Shown here piece after piece: positions 49,701-60,760 of a DNA stretch of 64,000 nt. Made by a program: the position numbers and the translations under genes. Every line of letters starts with the position of its first letter. The stretch's first letter is position 1. The stretch is from Dimorphilus gyrociliatus. Its lineage: Eukaryota > Annelida > Polychaeta > Dinophilidae. Below the pieces are notes generated by a model. The model was not told where the DNA came from. It did no database searches and saw nothing but the letters and a program-made list of their open reading frames with translations. The stretch is from assembly GCA_904063045.1 (NCBI GenBank), contig CAJFCJ010000008.1:930001-994000 (forward strand), given 5' to 3'.

Positions 49701-50390
49701 TTCACTTGATTTTACATTGAATAAAGAGCTTCGTCTAACTAACGAAGGCCTAATTGGACAATGAATTTTTTCGACTTTATTTTCCGTCGAAGGAGTTAAT
49801 TTACAAATATCTTCCAAAGGACCATCGAACTCTTTTGGAAGAACCAAAGGTTTCGGTCTCTTTCTAATATCCTCTTTTCTCCAATTATCAACAGGTTTTG
49901 AGGGTAAAATATTATCTAATATATTGGCAACTTTAATGAAAGAAGTCGAATATCGTTTATGATTTGCATTCTTCATTTAAGTCAATTTATTTGCGCGGTT
50001 AATCAGTATATATACACAGTCCGTAATTTTGTATATATAAGTATATATACATAAATACATTATACTGATATAGACATGTATATGTATATATACATTTGAA
50101 TAAAAACGTCTAATCCAAAGGCGTCTCTATCCAATAAATCGTTGCTGCTACTACGATATAAAATGAAAAAATATTCGCGCCGCTTTTAGAAATCTATAAT
50201 TATGCACACCCGCATTCTCCATCGTTCGATAGCCCTATTATCACTCGGTAAAAGAGAATTTTATAACTATAGTAGTTTAGTTAAAAAATAAGAACAAAAC
50301 CTTTAATTAATTACTTAAAATAGTATTATAGATTTAATGAAAGGCCATAAAATTTGGACGATTGTGTACCTTTTAAATTAACCTATCATT

Positions 50391-50432
<42 letters not shown>

Positions 50433-52106
50433 CTCTTTTTCGTTTAGTACTTGTACCAGTAGAAGGGATTTTTTTCATGGTAGATCGATATGAAATCAAT
50501 AATTTTCGGATTAAAAGTATCCGACAAGATGTTCGTATAAAAAAGATATAACTTAATCTTTTGTATAAATTTAAAATGCTCCTCTTTAGACGGTAAAATG
50601 AAGAGAACTATTATTTTCTTGTTCTTTTATTTTACCTTATATTTATCCTTTATCGAATTATATTCTTCTTCAATATTTAGGTCATCGACTTGCAATTGTT
50701 CAAAGTCTTTAATCAGAACGACCACCTGTATAGTAAAAAGAGAGAAAAAAAACAGCAAACGATTAGGCCTATTTAGCAGCAATTTGTAGGCTGGAAAAAA
50801 AGAATTAGGTTTTAAAATAAAGCGCCATCTAATGCGTAAAGTGATAAATAAAGTTTCTTTTTTTTTTTTTATTAGAAATGTTGACTAACTTGTTCGTATA
50901 GAATTATCCATTTCTGACGTTGTAAATTGTTTTGCAAGCTTTTGCGATTTGTGTCGCAAATATTCAGGAATTGTTTGTTATCTTCTCGTATTTTTGCATT
51001 ATAACTGAAAGAGAAACAAAAAATGTACAATGATATAAAATACTAATTAATATTAATAGTTGTTGCGATGAAAGAAGAAGAAGAAGAAGAAGAAAGGCTA
51101 CCTGTCTATATGATTAGAGATAATCGATAAATATGGTGGATTATCTTTACTTTTTTGTATATTTTTAACAAAATTAATTGAATTTCCATCCAATTTTTCA
51201 TATTTCATTTTAATTCTTTCAATAAACTGTTCAAAATCATTTAAACCTTTTTCAATAAAATCAGGATTTATAAGATTCAACCATTTTAGAACGAATTGTT
51301 GATAATTTTTAATTTCCTCTTCAATTTCCGAAATTTCTAATCGAATTTTATTCATAAACTGAATATTTTGAATACTTTTAACAATTTTATCAATAAAACG
51401 TTTATTATTAATTATTTTTTTTAATTATTTACCTTTAAACAATCAATCCAAATGTAGAAATCATATTTTATATTTCCTTTATACTCAATAGTTAAGTTTT
51501 CTTTACAAATGAACTTTTGTAATTGATCCGTATTGTCAAGTTTATGTATATTAATAGCATTTGATCTTTCTAAATTTGAATTTGATAACTTTTGAAAGAA
51601 TCCTATAGGTTTTATAATAAGAACCATATTGATTAATTCTGAATTTGTAATCTGAATTTATAGATAGATATATAGTTAAATAGACAAATAAAATATATAA
51701 ACATTATGGTTAACAATTTAAACCTACAATAGATTCTTTAATAAATTCCCTAACATGCGCCCATTTTGAATTTCTTCGGTCTAATACAATAGTAAATGTT
51801 TCAACATTGCAATTCTCAAAAGAGTATCTACGAGAAATGAATGACGATTGAAACAAAAAATAGAATCTAATATACATATTTATAAAATAACAATGATTTT
51901 ATAACTTACTTTAAAGTTGTTGTCATAAATTTTAACAAGTATTTAAATTCATTACGATTGATTATTTGCTTATTATCGGGGATAACAAGTATAGGTAAGC
52001 CATTTTTTGAAATACCACCGTATAGATAAGCGTACTTATTTGTCTTTAATTTTCTAAGGAAATCTCCATACTCCATCTCATTAATGGGACTTTTAACAGT
52101 TGCCAT
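46767..52106 (-). CDS. RhoGEF with SEC14, spectrin-like, DH and PH domains (TRIO / MCF2L / PLEKHG4 type)
   Basis: Full-length form exons: 51910-52106, 51728-51827, 51433-51651, 51102-51358, 50890-51004, 50636-50725, 48191-48984, 48032-48101, 47782-47926, 47608-47684, 46767-47462; all in phase, 919 residues. The SEC14/CRAL-TRIO domain (about 1-172) has GGISKNGLPILVIPD, FTIVLDRRNSKW and NMVLIIKPIGFFQK, as in TRIO, DBS and puratrophin. Spectrin-like helices span about 175-520. The DH domain (about 530-735) has ESEKKYVAELQ, IFSNWEELLEFHE and SPFSRFGQYV. The PH domain (about 745-880) has FLFHNALIFASR and EKWAYSLEKV; a Ser-rich tail follows. Such proteins activate Rho GTPases at membranes. A second form starts from exon 49647-49976, which has its own ATG preceded in frame by TAA, and splices in phase 0 to 48984. 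It replaces the SEC14 and first spectrin part and gives 703 residues. Confidence 0.9.
49647..49976 (-). CDS. alternative first coding exon of the RhoGEF gene
   Basis: A 110-codon exon lying in the 1.65-kb intron between 50636 and 48984. It begins with ATG, with an in-frame TAA just before it and no usable acceptor upstream, and ends in a good donor (TTG|GTGAGT) in phase 0, compatible with the next exon. The encoded segment is basic and Pro-rich (KRPKPLVLPKEF; RPSLVRRSS) and disordered. It would replace the SEC14 and first spectrin-like part with a different N-terminus, implying an internal promoter in about 49980-50635. Similar internal promoters are known in vertebrate DBS/PLEKHG-type genes in general; this one is inferred from sequence alone. 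Confidence 0.7.
50394..50429. repeat. (TA)n microsatellite in the RhoGEF gene
   Basis: A TA dinucleotide tract of about 36 bp between alternative exon 49647-49976 and exon 50636-50725, in the presumed internal promoter region. Confidence 0.85.
51072..51094. repeat. (GAA)n tract
   Basis: About seven GAA units on the + strand directly next to the splice donor of exon 51102-51358. On the transcribed strand this gives TTC repeats right after the donor. Confidence 0.8.
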
Positions 52107-55100
52107 TTTATTCTATTATCCAATTAAGAAATCATGTGACTATTAAAAAAAATATCGTAATTTATTGACAATGGACTGATAAGAGAAATTATTAGAAGAG
52201 TTTATATAAGAGATAAATGTATAAAAAGATACAAAATACAGAAATATATTTATATATTCATACCTTTTCTTCTTAACGCCATTTTATTTTCATAATAGTT
52301 AACTTCCTGTGAATATTAACAATTTTTCACATAATATAATTTAAACAAGCATATGTTAAATCTATAATAATCTGGAAATTTTTGCACGTAAACAGTTTTT
52401 TTTCTCTCTTTTTCTAAAGTTGTTATTGATTTATAGCATCAGCTGACTTTTTTTTTTTGTTATTTAGTAAAAGATAAAAATCATTATTTTATAAAGATAA
52501 ATATATATTACTATTTACTCATCTTTTTCTGTTTTTATAGTTATGTTTTATGTATTATATGTATGTATTTATGTGTGTATATATGCTTTACGGCGAGTAG
52601 GTAGAGCTGTGGGGTCGGGTGAGGGGGAAATACACCAAGAATGGTGTTGATTTTTTTTATTTATATAAAAAAAAACAACAACAACAACCCTAGAATAAAA
52701 AATGTAGTTTTTTTTCAAAATTGTACTCTTTAACTAGTCGATATAGTTATATTATTTCTTTTTAATAATTAAATAGTTATAATAATTAATAATTACTTTT
52801 AGAACATGTAAAGTTTTAATAAAAATCATTCAAACCTTCTTATTTCTTTCCAGAATAGATAGTTGTAATATACTACTTATGGCCTCTAAAATACAGATAT
52901 TTTTTTATTTTATTTTCTCTGTTTGCATATTCTTTACTAAGGTTCTTAGGCCTATTGGATATTTAAGAAAAGAAACAAGTATTGAAATAACTAATTATTG
53001 TTAAGTGAGTATTTCAAAAATGATGTAATTGTATGTAGGGTTTTGTTGGAGGGGGAAAAAAACTAGTATTGTTATTTATTAACATATCATTTAGTTGTTA
53101 TAGGCGAAATATATATATATATATATATATATTCATATTATATCTACTAGTCTGACTCTATTGCTCTCAATACTCACTTGCAAGCGCATGTTTGGTTGAC
53201 GTGGACTGGATGTACTATTTAACCTCTTACTTTCCTTTTAGTTGACGTGTTTAATCGACAGCTAGAAAATTTTATTTAAGCGGCAGAAAATATGTAATGG
53301 TACACTGACAGCTATCAATACCATATCGGGTTTATTTTTATAGTATATGTATTATAATATAGAGTCAATGAACTCATGCTCTGCTTAACAATTTGCTACC
53401 TTTTCTTCATCTCGTTTTTATATTCCCAATAGCAAAACACATACATTATATCTAACAACAGTTTGACACTTTCCTTGTTATTTTATCTCTGATACAATGG
53501 GTAAGCTTTAAACTTTCTAGAAGGGAAACTTAACATCAGCGATTTGTCAATTTTTTTCTATTTTCTTAATAACTAGATGGCGCCTTTGCGAAGAAAACCT
53601 TACAAAAGGTGTTGGATCAAGCCGTACACAGGATTTTTTCAGTGCTGTACAAGGATTCGAGTATAAAAAAGAAGATGGAAAAGAAGAAGAAAAATTAAGA
53701 AAGTAGACAACTCAGTAGAAGAGAAGAAAGAAGATGAGATACACGATATTCTTTACTTATCAATGTAAATTTTGAAAATATTAATTAGATAATTAGAAGA
53801 GTAGACAAATTAATGACATCCTTTAAACGTTTGCTCAAAGAGATTAAAATACTTCTCTTCTATTTATCATCTATCAAAAAATTCCTAACTTTAATTATAA
53901 TTCAGAAAGAGATAAGAAGAAGAAGTGAAGAAAAGATAAATGTAGTTTATGAAATAGAGAACAGGAAAAAGGAAAAGAAAGATGTATAGAAAGGAATTTT
54001 TGTCTCATTATATATAATAATTAATATAGTATTAATCAATTTTGTCCTTTTCCTTTTCACATTATTCTCAATTCTCATCAACATAAGCAAAATTAATGTA
54101 GAAACTACAACGGAACATATGTATATTTCTATATATAGTAATTGGTAAAAATTTCATCTGCAAAGGTATTGGGAAACAGCTTTCCCAATATATTTTTACC
54201 CAAAACATCATTTATATTTTGTAAATACGTTCTGTTTTCAATATCTGGCTTAAAAAAAAAAGATAAAAAGTAAGACAGTTTTATCCATGCTAAAAATCAT
54301 AATAGTATAGGCCTAAATTATATATATATATATATATATGTTTATGATAACTCTCTAAAGAACACAATAATGAAGAAGTTTTTATATTTTTAGAAAAATT
54401 TTCTTTTCAATTTTGCTTATTGAAACTGTAAACAACTGCAAAAAAACGTTATTTAATATTTTTTCCAGTTTTATTACTTACTCTCTCTCTCTCTCCACTT
54501 CTCTTCTACCTCTCTACCTCCTTCTCCCCCTTGCCCCCTCTCCATTTCTCTCTCTCTTTTTTTTTCTCTTACCATCCACCCAACCTTCAATTCAATTTAT
54601 TAAAATTTCATTTACTTTTACATTGTTAGTGTCACTTCCTTACAATCAACCAATTAACTATATGTTTAGGTAAAAGAAAAATAAGGCCTAAGTGTTCCAT
54701 TTATAGTTTCGAAATAAACTTCATTCATAATACTTTGTGATAGTATGGATTTTTAAGATGCTTTGCTGTTTAAACCTTCATAGTATAAAAAGTAGAATCG
54801 CTATTTTTGTTGCATTTTAAAGGAAATGAAAGACATTTTTTCTTTCTATTCATAAGGATAAATTATGCTTGTAAAGATATAGATAAATAATATTTGTATA
54901 TAATAATCGTTGTTGGTACAGAGTATCACCACGTATCAGAATAATAAAAGAAATGAACTATTCACCATTGATAGGACCGGTATCCATAACACTCTTACTT
55001 TAAAAGGTCAAACGGGATGTCTTCCTGACCTTATATTGTTTTTTTCTTTAAATGGTAAAGAAGAGACGCTGACTGTGAAATCGTTTGAGACGAGGTCGTT

Positions 55101-56066
55101 TCGGTTGGGGGAAAAAAGTGGGAATAAAAAAGTAAAAACTGGGTATAGTTCGATGATAAACTGTTGTAACGGCTGTTTTTACTTGAGTCTACGCCACTTT
55201 TCATTTCATTTCTGGCGGTCGTTTGCTACGTAAGTGCACATTATTTAGAGAAGCATCAATAATTTTCTTTTACTGGCGGATGTTCACGTTAACCGTCATT
55301 CTGCTGCCTTAAATTTAAATGGCAGCAATGGCGGATAGCATGGAGATCCGTTTCAGTAACTTTGCTTTACTAACATTCTTCCTATAACGACTTTGAGAAA
55401 AGAAAATACCGGAAATGAAGATATAAAGGGGGTGGATGACTTCTCTTGATCAATATGGCAACAAAATACTTGTTCGTTTGCTGTCATATTTATCAAATAC
55501 AGTTCCACTTTCCAAGAGCATCTTTATATTTTTTTGTCTTATGAACTGTTTTATTCTCATCTAAAAATATACTTATTGCATATCAGCATATCATTTATAA
55601 ACCTATATAGATCTGTAAAAAAGCAAATTCTGTGGCGCCACTTCGACGACAACGCCATCTGCATATTTTAACGAATATATCGTCTGCTAAGTATCTGCGA
55701 TTTATTTGTTCAGAGCTGGCTATTGACTTTATATCGTTTTTGAAAATCGGACAGTTTAGGTTCAATTAAGGTAAAATACTACTTTATTAGTTATTTAACA
55801 TAAATAATATCTTGAGATAGTATTTTGCTAAAAAGGTAGAATTATGTTAATAGTGAAATGGTGTCACGTGTTTATCAAAAATAGAGAGAAATATGTATAA
55901 TAGCCAATTGGACGTAGATCGAATCTGGATCTTGTATCGAGTTCTATCCACTATTAATCTTCGAAAAAAAGGCTATTGTCAATTGCACTAGAAATCATTT
56001 AAACAACCTATTCAATCCTCTTTCTCAAACAGATATTATAACAACTGTAACTATTGAATAGACCGA
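52107..56066. other. gene-poor region between the RhoGEF gene and sideroflexin
   Basis: About 4 kb, AT-rich, with no supportable exon. It contains (TA)n tracts (53110-53132, 54320-54340), a CT-rich tract (54480-54560), and a purine-rich stretch near 52600-52630. Elements with GGCGCC or CGCCATCT cores occur at about 53578-53587 and 55632-55665. The latter block, about 400 bp before sideroflexin, is likely its promoter region. A less AT-rich segment at 54960-55400 has open frames but no recognisable protein. Confidence 0.5.
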
Positions 56067-57160
56067 ATGGAAGAGAATAACAATGAAAACAGAATTAACC
56101 TTGATGCCCCAAGATGGGATCAGTCCTCTTTTAGTGGAAGAGCAAAACATTTTTTCTCTATAACTAACCCTTTAAATCTTTTCGCTTCTCACGATGAACT
56201 AGAAAAAGCAAAGGAGCTTGTTAAGCTCTACAAGTCCAGAAAAGAACCACCTGGTGTCACTGCAGATCAAGTTTGGAAAGCTAAATGGCTTTACGATTCG
56301 GCTTTTCATCCTGACACCGGAGAGAAAATGTTTCTACCAGGAAGAATGTCTGCTCAAGTACCTTTTAATATGGCAATAACTGGATTTATGCTGACTTTCT
56401 ATAAAACTGCACCAGCTGTCATTTTCTGGCAATGGAGTAATCAGACATTTAACGCAGTTGTTAACTATACTAACTCTAATAAAAGTTCGGGAGAGAATGA
56501 CTCCGAACAAATGAAACAACTAGGAAAATCTTATATGATTGCCACGGGTTCGGCAACTGTGACCGCCCTGGCTTTAAATCAGATTATACACAAATTTCCA
56601 GCAATTTTGGCCAGATTCGTACCTTTGGTGGCCGTAGCAGCGGCCAATTGCTTGAATATCCCATTCATGAGAAGTCAAGAACTTGTTAAAGGAATAACGG
56701 TGTTTTCAAAGGATGGTGAAAAGGTCGGAGAATCAAAAAAAGCAGCTAAGAGTGCTATTTCTCAAGTGGTATTTTCGAGAATAGTAATGTCTTGTCCCAG
56801 CATGATTTTATCCCCACTCCTAATGGCTCGTTTAGAGAAAGGAAACCTGTTGAAGGTACATTCAATTTAATTCATAATAAGTTGTTTACTCGTAACTTTT
56901 TATTGAAAACTTAGAAATATCCTCGCCTGAGTGCTCCTATTCAGATTATTTTCGTAGGATTTTTGTAAGTATTAATAAAGTAATGTTGGATAATCCTTAT
57001 AAAGAACCTCTTTCTTAACAGATTGTCTTTTGCAACGCCTTTATGTTGTGCCATATTCCCTCAAAAGAGTTCTATGACAGTGTCTAAGATGGAAGGTGAT
57101 ATTAAGGAAAAGGCAGAAAAAATGGGATTGACCAAAGTCTATTTTAACAAAGGATTATAG
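56067..57160 (+). CDS. SFXN1: sideroflexin 1/3-like mitochondrial serine carrier
   Basis: Three exons (56067-56855, 56915-56964, 57022-57160) join in phase and give 325 residues (human SFXN1 322). Family landmarks are present: the N-terminal region NLDAPRWDQSSFSGRAKHF, the segment KAKWLYDSAFHPDTGEKM (human AKYIYDSAFHPDTGEKM-like), MSAQVPFNMAITG, then FWQWSNQTFNAVVNYTN, NCLNIPFMR, and a C-terminus ending KVYFNKGL. Four to five hydrophobic segments are predicted in the inner mitochondrial membrane. SFXN1/3 carry serine into mitochondria for one-carbon metabolism. Whether this is closer to SFXN1, 2 or 3 cannot be resolved by eye. Polyadenylation signals AATAAA follow the stop (57194-57199 and 57218). 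CHMP7 converges from the other side. Confidence 0.93.
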
Positions 57161-57329
57161 GAATTAGGTTGTTGTTTTACCATCACCCAAAATTAATAAA
57201 TTTAGACGTTGATGATGAATAAAGTAGTTAATTGATGATAAATCAAATTAAGTTTGTATTGTATTTATTTAAAAAAAATTAATTGATTTTTTATTGGAAT
57301 ATGCCAATCAAAAAAAAAATACTGATATT

Positions 57330-58810
57330 TTAACTTGCAATAAGCATTTCATGAGTTTTTTGACCAGTCTTTGACATCTCTGGTTTCGCTGGTTCAAATT
57401 TCGGAACTTCAGGCATATCTGCAAAAGTGAGAGCAAAGATATTATTTTGATAAAATTGAAAAGTAAATTTCTAACCAGATATGATATCGCAAACATTTTC
57501 ATCTGCTAAAATTTTATCCAATTCGTCCTGTAGTTCTTGCTGATCGATCATATCGTTATGTGAAACATTTACAATCGACCTATTTAAATCGTCTTGAACG
57601 TCGATTGCATCGTTAATTTCGTCAACGACGTCATCTACTTGATTGACAGATAGCGAATTCTTTTTTAATGCAGAGCTTGCAGACTTCATTGCTTCATAAA
57701 CTTCAGCATTGTTCCTACTCTGAGCGATTTTCTCCAGCGTTACATGAAAGTTATCTAATTGATTCTCTAATTGGATTTTTGATGCTTCTAATCTCTTTTT
57801 ACGACGTAGACATTGTTTCGCTGAAGTGTGCTGTTTCTGATTGAGATATATTTTTGCTTGAGTTCGACATTCTTCCATTTGATCTTCTTTCTTTCTTATG
57901 GCATTTTCCAATTTATTACACATTTGTTCTAATCTGAACCATATAGTTTTTAAGTAATATTATCTCTTTTTTATGAAGATGCAATATACAGTATATGACA
58001 ATTAAACTTACCGAAATTTATCTAATTCCTCTGGATTAAAATCAAATAATCTCTCGTTTTCTTCTTTGGCAAATTTAACAAACTAAAATTAAATGTTTTA
58101 ACATATTAAGAGTATGTATCAAATAGTTACAATTATAACTCTAACCTTGCCAAGTTGTGGATCTTTTATCATAATGGCGTGACCTTGGTATTGAAGAGCT
58201 AAGATAACCAGTTCCAATGATTTATCATCACAGACATCTGACATTAGTAAGATGATATCTTGCCATGGAACAATATTACTGCCTTCATTCGGCCGGTTAC
58301 TATAATATCTAGTTAATAACTCTTTAGAAGAGCTCTGTAAGAGAACCAAAATTCAGGTCAAGTTAGCCATTTGCTAATTAGTCAAACCTCTATCAAATTT
58401 AAGTGTACATATTCAGAATCAACTTCAGGCTTTTTTGTACCCCAGACCTTATTAAACGTCCATGCTACAGGCTTATGAACTAACATATTCCAACTCCACT
58501 TTATCCATCCTGTTCTCTGACAATTTCTTCTAAAGTCTTGAACAGTTAAAACTTGTTGATTTTCGTACAAATGCTGTATAACATCCTGCAAACACGCAGG
58601 TATAAGACTTTTACGCAAGAATTGTCGAGCTAATGTCTTCGGTTGAAATTTAAAATTTTTATGGTGACTTAGATGGCTCTCGATTAATTTTATCCAAAAC
58701 TTCAATTTAGCATCATATGATTCTGGATTAAGGCTTCTTCGTTTAAAAGGAGCAAAAAGAAAATTCATACGACTCTCATCTTCCCATTCTGGTGGTAAGT
58801 AATTAGCCAT
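57330..58810 (-). CDS. CHMP7: charged multivesicular body protein 7
   Basis: Five exons (58388-58810, 58146-58334, 58012-58082, 57476-57933, 57330-57418) join in phase and give 409 residues (human 453). The N-terminal half is two winged-helix-like domains that bind membrane and LEM2 in the family, with LPPEWEDESRMNFLFAPFKR matching human LPPEWERDDARMSFLF, then W-I-K-W-S-W. The C-terminal half (about 228-380) is an ESCRT-III helix bundle (AKQCLRRKKRLEASKIQLEN; QDELDKIL), ending in a short acidic-to-neutral tail. CHMP7 nucleates ESCRT-III at the nuclear envelope for resealing. The protein is about 45 residues shorter than human, mostly at the C-terminus. CREBL2 is transcribed divergently across a 376-bp gap. 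Confidence 0.93.
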
Positions 58811-59186
58811 TGTGTAATTTGAGCAATTAATTGTCTATGATTTTTTAAAAGATAATTTAAAAACTGGCCGTCATGGCGTCCACATATTGAGACTGAAGAT
58901 TATTTTCGTAAAAAATGAATATATTATTAAAACAAAACTGAATTTACCTGTAATTTAATGTAATTTTATTTTCTTCTTTTATCACATCATTGTTTTGATT
59001 AATTTTCTTGATAATTAAGACGTTTTCTCACTGGTTATGCTAATTACTCTCGACCAATGAGCAACAAGCTTTCAACTCATTATTTCCATACGTCAACAAC
59101 AACCTACTATTTATCTACATCAGTCTGTATTTTCACAGTGCTTTTTAGCGATTAATATAAAACATACTTGATGCAACTATTATAAA
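58811..59186. promoter_or_regulatory. divergent promoter of CHMP7 and CREBL2
   Basis: The 376-bp gap between the start codons contains a CGTCATGGCGTCCAC element next to the CHMP7 start (58870-58885) and is otherwise AT-rich. Two start sites share this gap; no coding sequence is seen. Confidence 0.45.
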
Positions 59187-60128
59187 ATGGATGAATATCG
59201 TTTTAGACAAAGTGACAATTATAAACTTGACAGTGAACCGGTGAGTAACGGCTATTTATTTTTCTATATAATATTTTTAGGTCAATGACACATGCTCATT
59301 GAAGTAAATAACAATAACAATTAAACAGATCCGTGAAAGCCCAAGAAAGACACCCTCAAAACGAGGGCGAAAACCAGCAAAGGTAGATGTTAAGGCAAAA
59401 TTGGAAAGGAGCAGACAAAGTGCCAGGGAATGTAGAGCAAGAAAAAAGTTGAGGTAAGGTCAATGAACTTTGTGGAAATGCTCTGTCATACCATATCTTT
59501 TCTTTTAGATATCAATACCTCGAAGAATTGGTCAGTAGTAGAGAGAGGGCAATCATTCAATTAAGAGACGAACTTGAAAGGGTAAGTTTCACACAATTCT
59601 TATATTCTTACTTTCGCTTGCGCAATGCCAATTACAAAACCTTATTCTATGTTTACAACATTATAATGATGCAATATAAGCCAAATTTAGAAAGACTTAT
59701 TTAGTACTTATTATTAACAATCATAATTTACTATGATAGTTTACATTTGATATAAAATTCTTTGTTTTATATTTATCTCTTGTGGAACCTTGTATATAAT
59801 CAAAAGATACCAATGGCGCCACCTTTCATATATACATTGGTTTGATAATTGAAAAAGTCAATAACACTATGAGATTTAACAGATTGCACACAAATTCCTG
59901 ATTGGTAAAAGTGAAAGTGGATTAAATTTGAAATATATGTACTTATATTTTAACATAAAAAAAACACAATATGTATATATTTAATACGAATATTCCTTCC
60001 TTTTCTTTTGACAGTATAAACTATGGGTTAAACAAATGGATAAAGATTGTGTTCCAAAGGAGGTTTTTCAAATGTTGGAGCGACATAATCGAACACAAAT
60101 AGACAACTCAGACACAGTTTGTCTTTGA
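59187..60128 (+). CDS. CREBL2: CREB-like bZIP protein 2
   Basis: Four exons (59187-59240, 59329-59453, 59509-59581, 60015-60128) join in phase and give 121 residues (human 120). A basic N-terminal stretch KRGRKPAKVDVKAKLERSR, the basic region ARECRARKKLRYQYLEELVS and a short leucine zipper (LEELV..RERAIIQLRDELERYKLW) match CREBL2 almost residue for residue. The insect homologue is REPTOR-BP, a TORC1-responsive factor, and the human protein works in adipogenesis and metabolic control. The short protein has no activation domain of its own and probably needs a partner. Intron 3 (433 bp) is longer than usual and carries an ATGGCGCCACC element near 59815. AATAAA lies at 60302-60307. Confidence 0.97.
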
Positions 60129-60760
60129 ATATCATATGAATCTTGATATCTGAATGACTGTACCATATACAAAAATTGGCATTTATTTCTAAATCCTGCA
60201 TAAATTTGTGTGAAAAACGCAAGCTGTGAACATTGTAAATAACTGTATATACTTTTACATGAAACCTTCACGTAAACAACGCTTTTTTCTTTACTTAACA
60301 TAATAAAAAGCTGAAGTTTTGGGACAATCGATTAATTATGTTGAATTTGAATATTGTGATTGCCATTCAATCCTTAAATATAAATATATATATATATATA
60401 AATTTCTATGTAACATTTTTTTATTGTTGTTTATTTTTCTATTACTAATCAAGAAATGTTTGAATAGTAAAATAAAATATGATGCAATATTTTTTCAGCG
60501 AACCATTAACTGACTATAAGTTAATGTGTTTTCATTGATACATTTAGTCTATAACAGAATTTAGACAACAGAAAATACTTTAGTTTTGTTTGTTATCAAA
60601 AAGAAAAAGAAAATTTTGAAGTTTTATTAGCCGGTTTGCATGTTCTGAATGTTCAAATCCATCTGATAGGCATTAAAAGTTGATTATAATCACGAAAGGC
60701 AGCTAATTGAGTCATAATCGATAAAGTTTTCTGACGATAAGAAGCGATCGCAATTTTTAT
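60129..60760. other. convergent gap between CREBL2 and MSL3
   Basis: About 630 bp with the two 3' UTRs. It has a (TA)n run near 60385-60402 and AT-rich sequence. No independent gene is seen. If MSL3 ends at 60949 instead of 60761, the noncoding gap extends to 60948. Confidence 0.5.

Noticed and set aside
54910-55233. 107-residue plus-strand frame
   Set aside because: No domain, no neighbouring exons, and it starts in AT-rich sequence without supporting context. Not strong enough to call.
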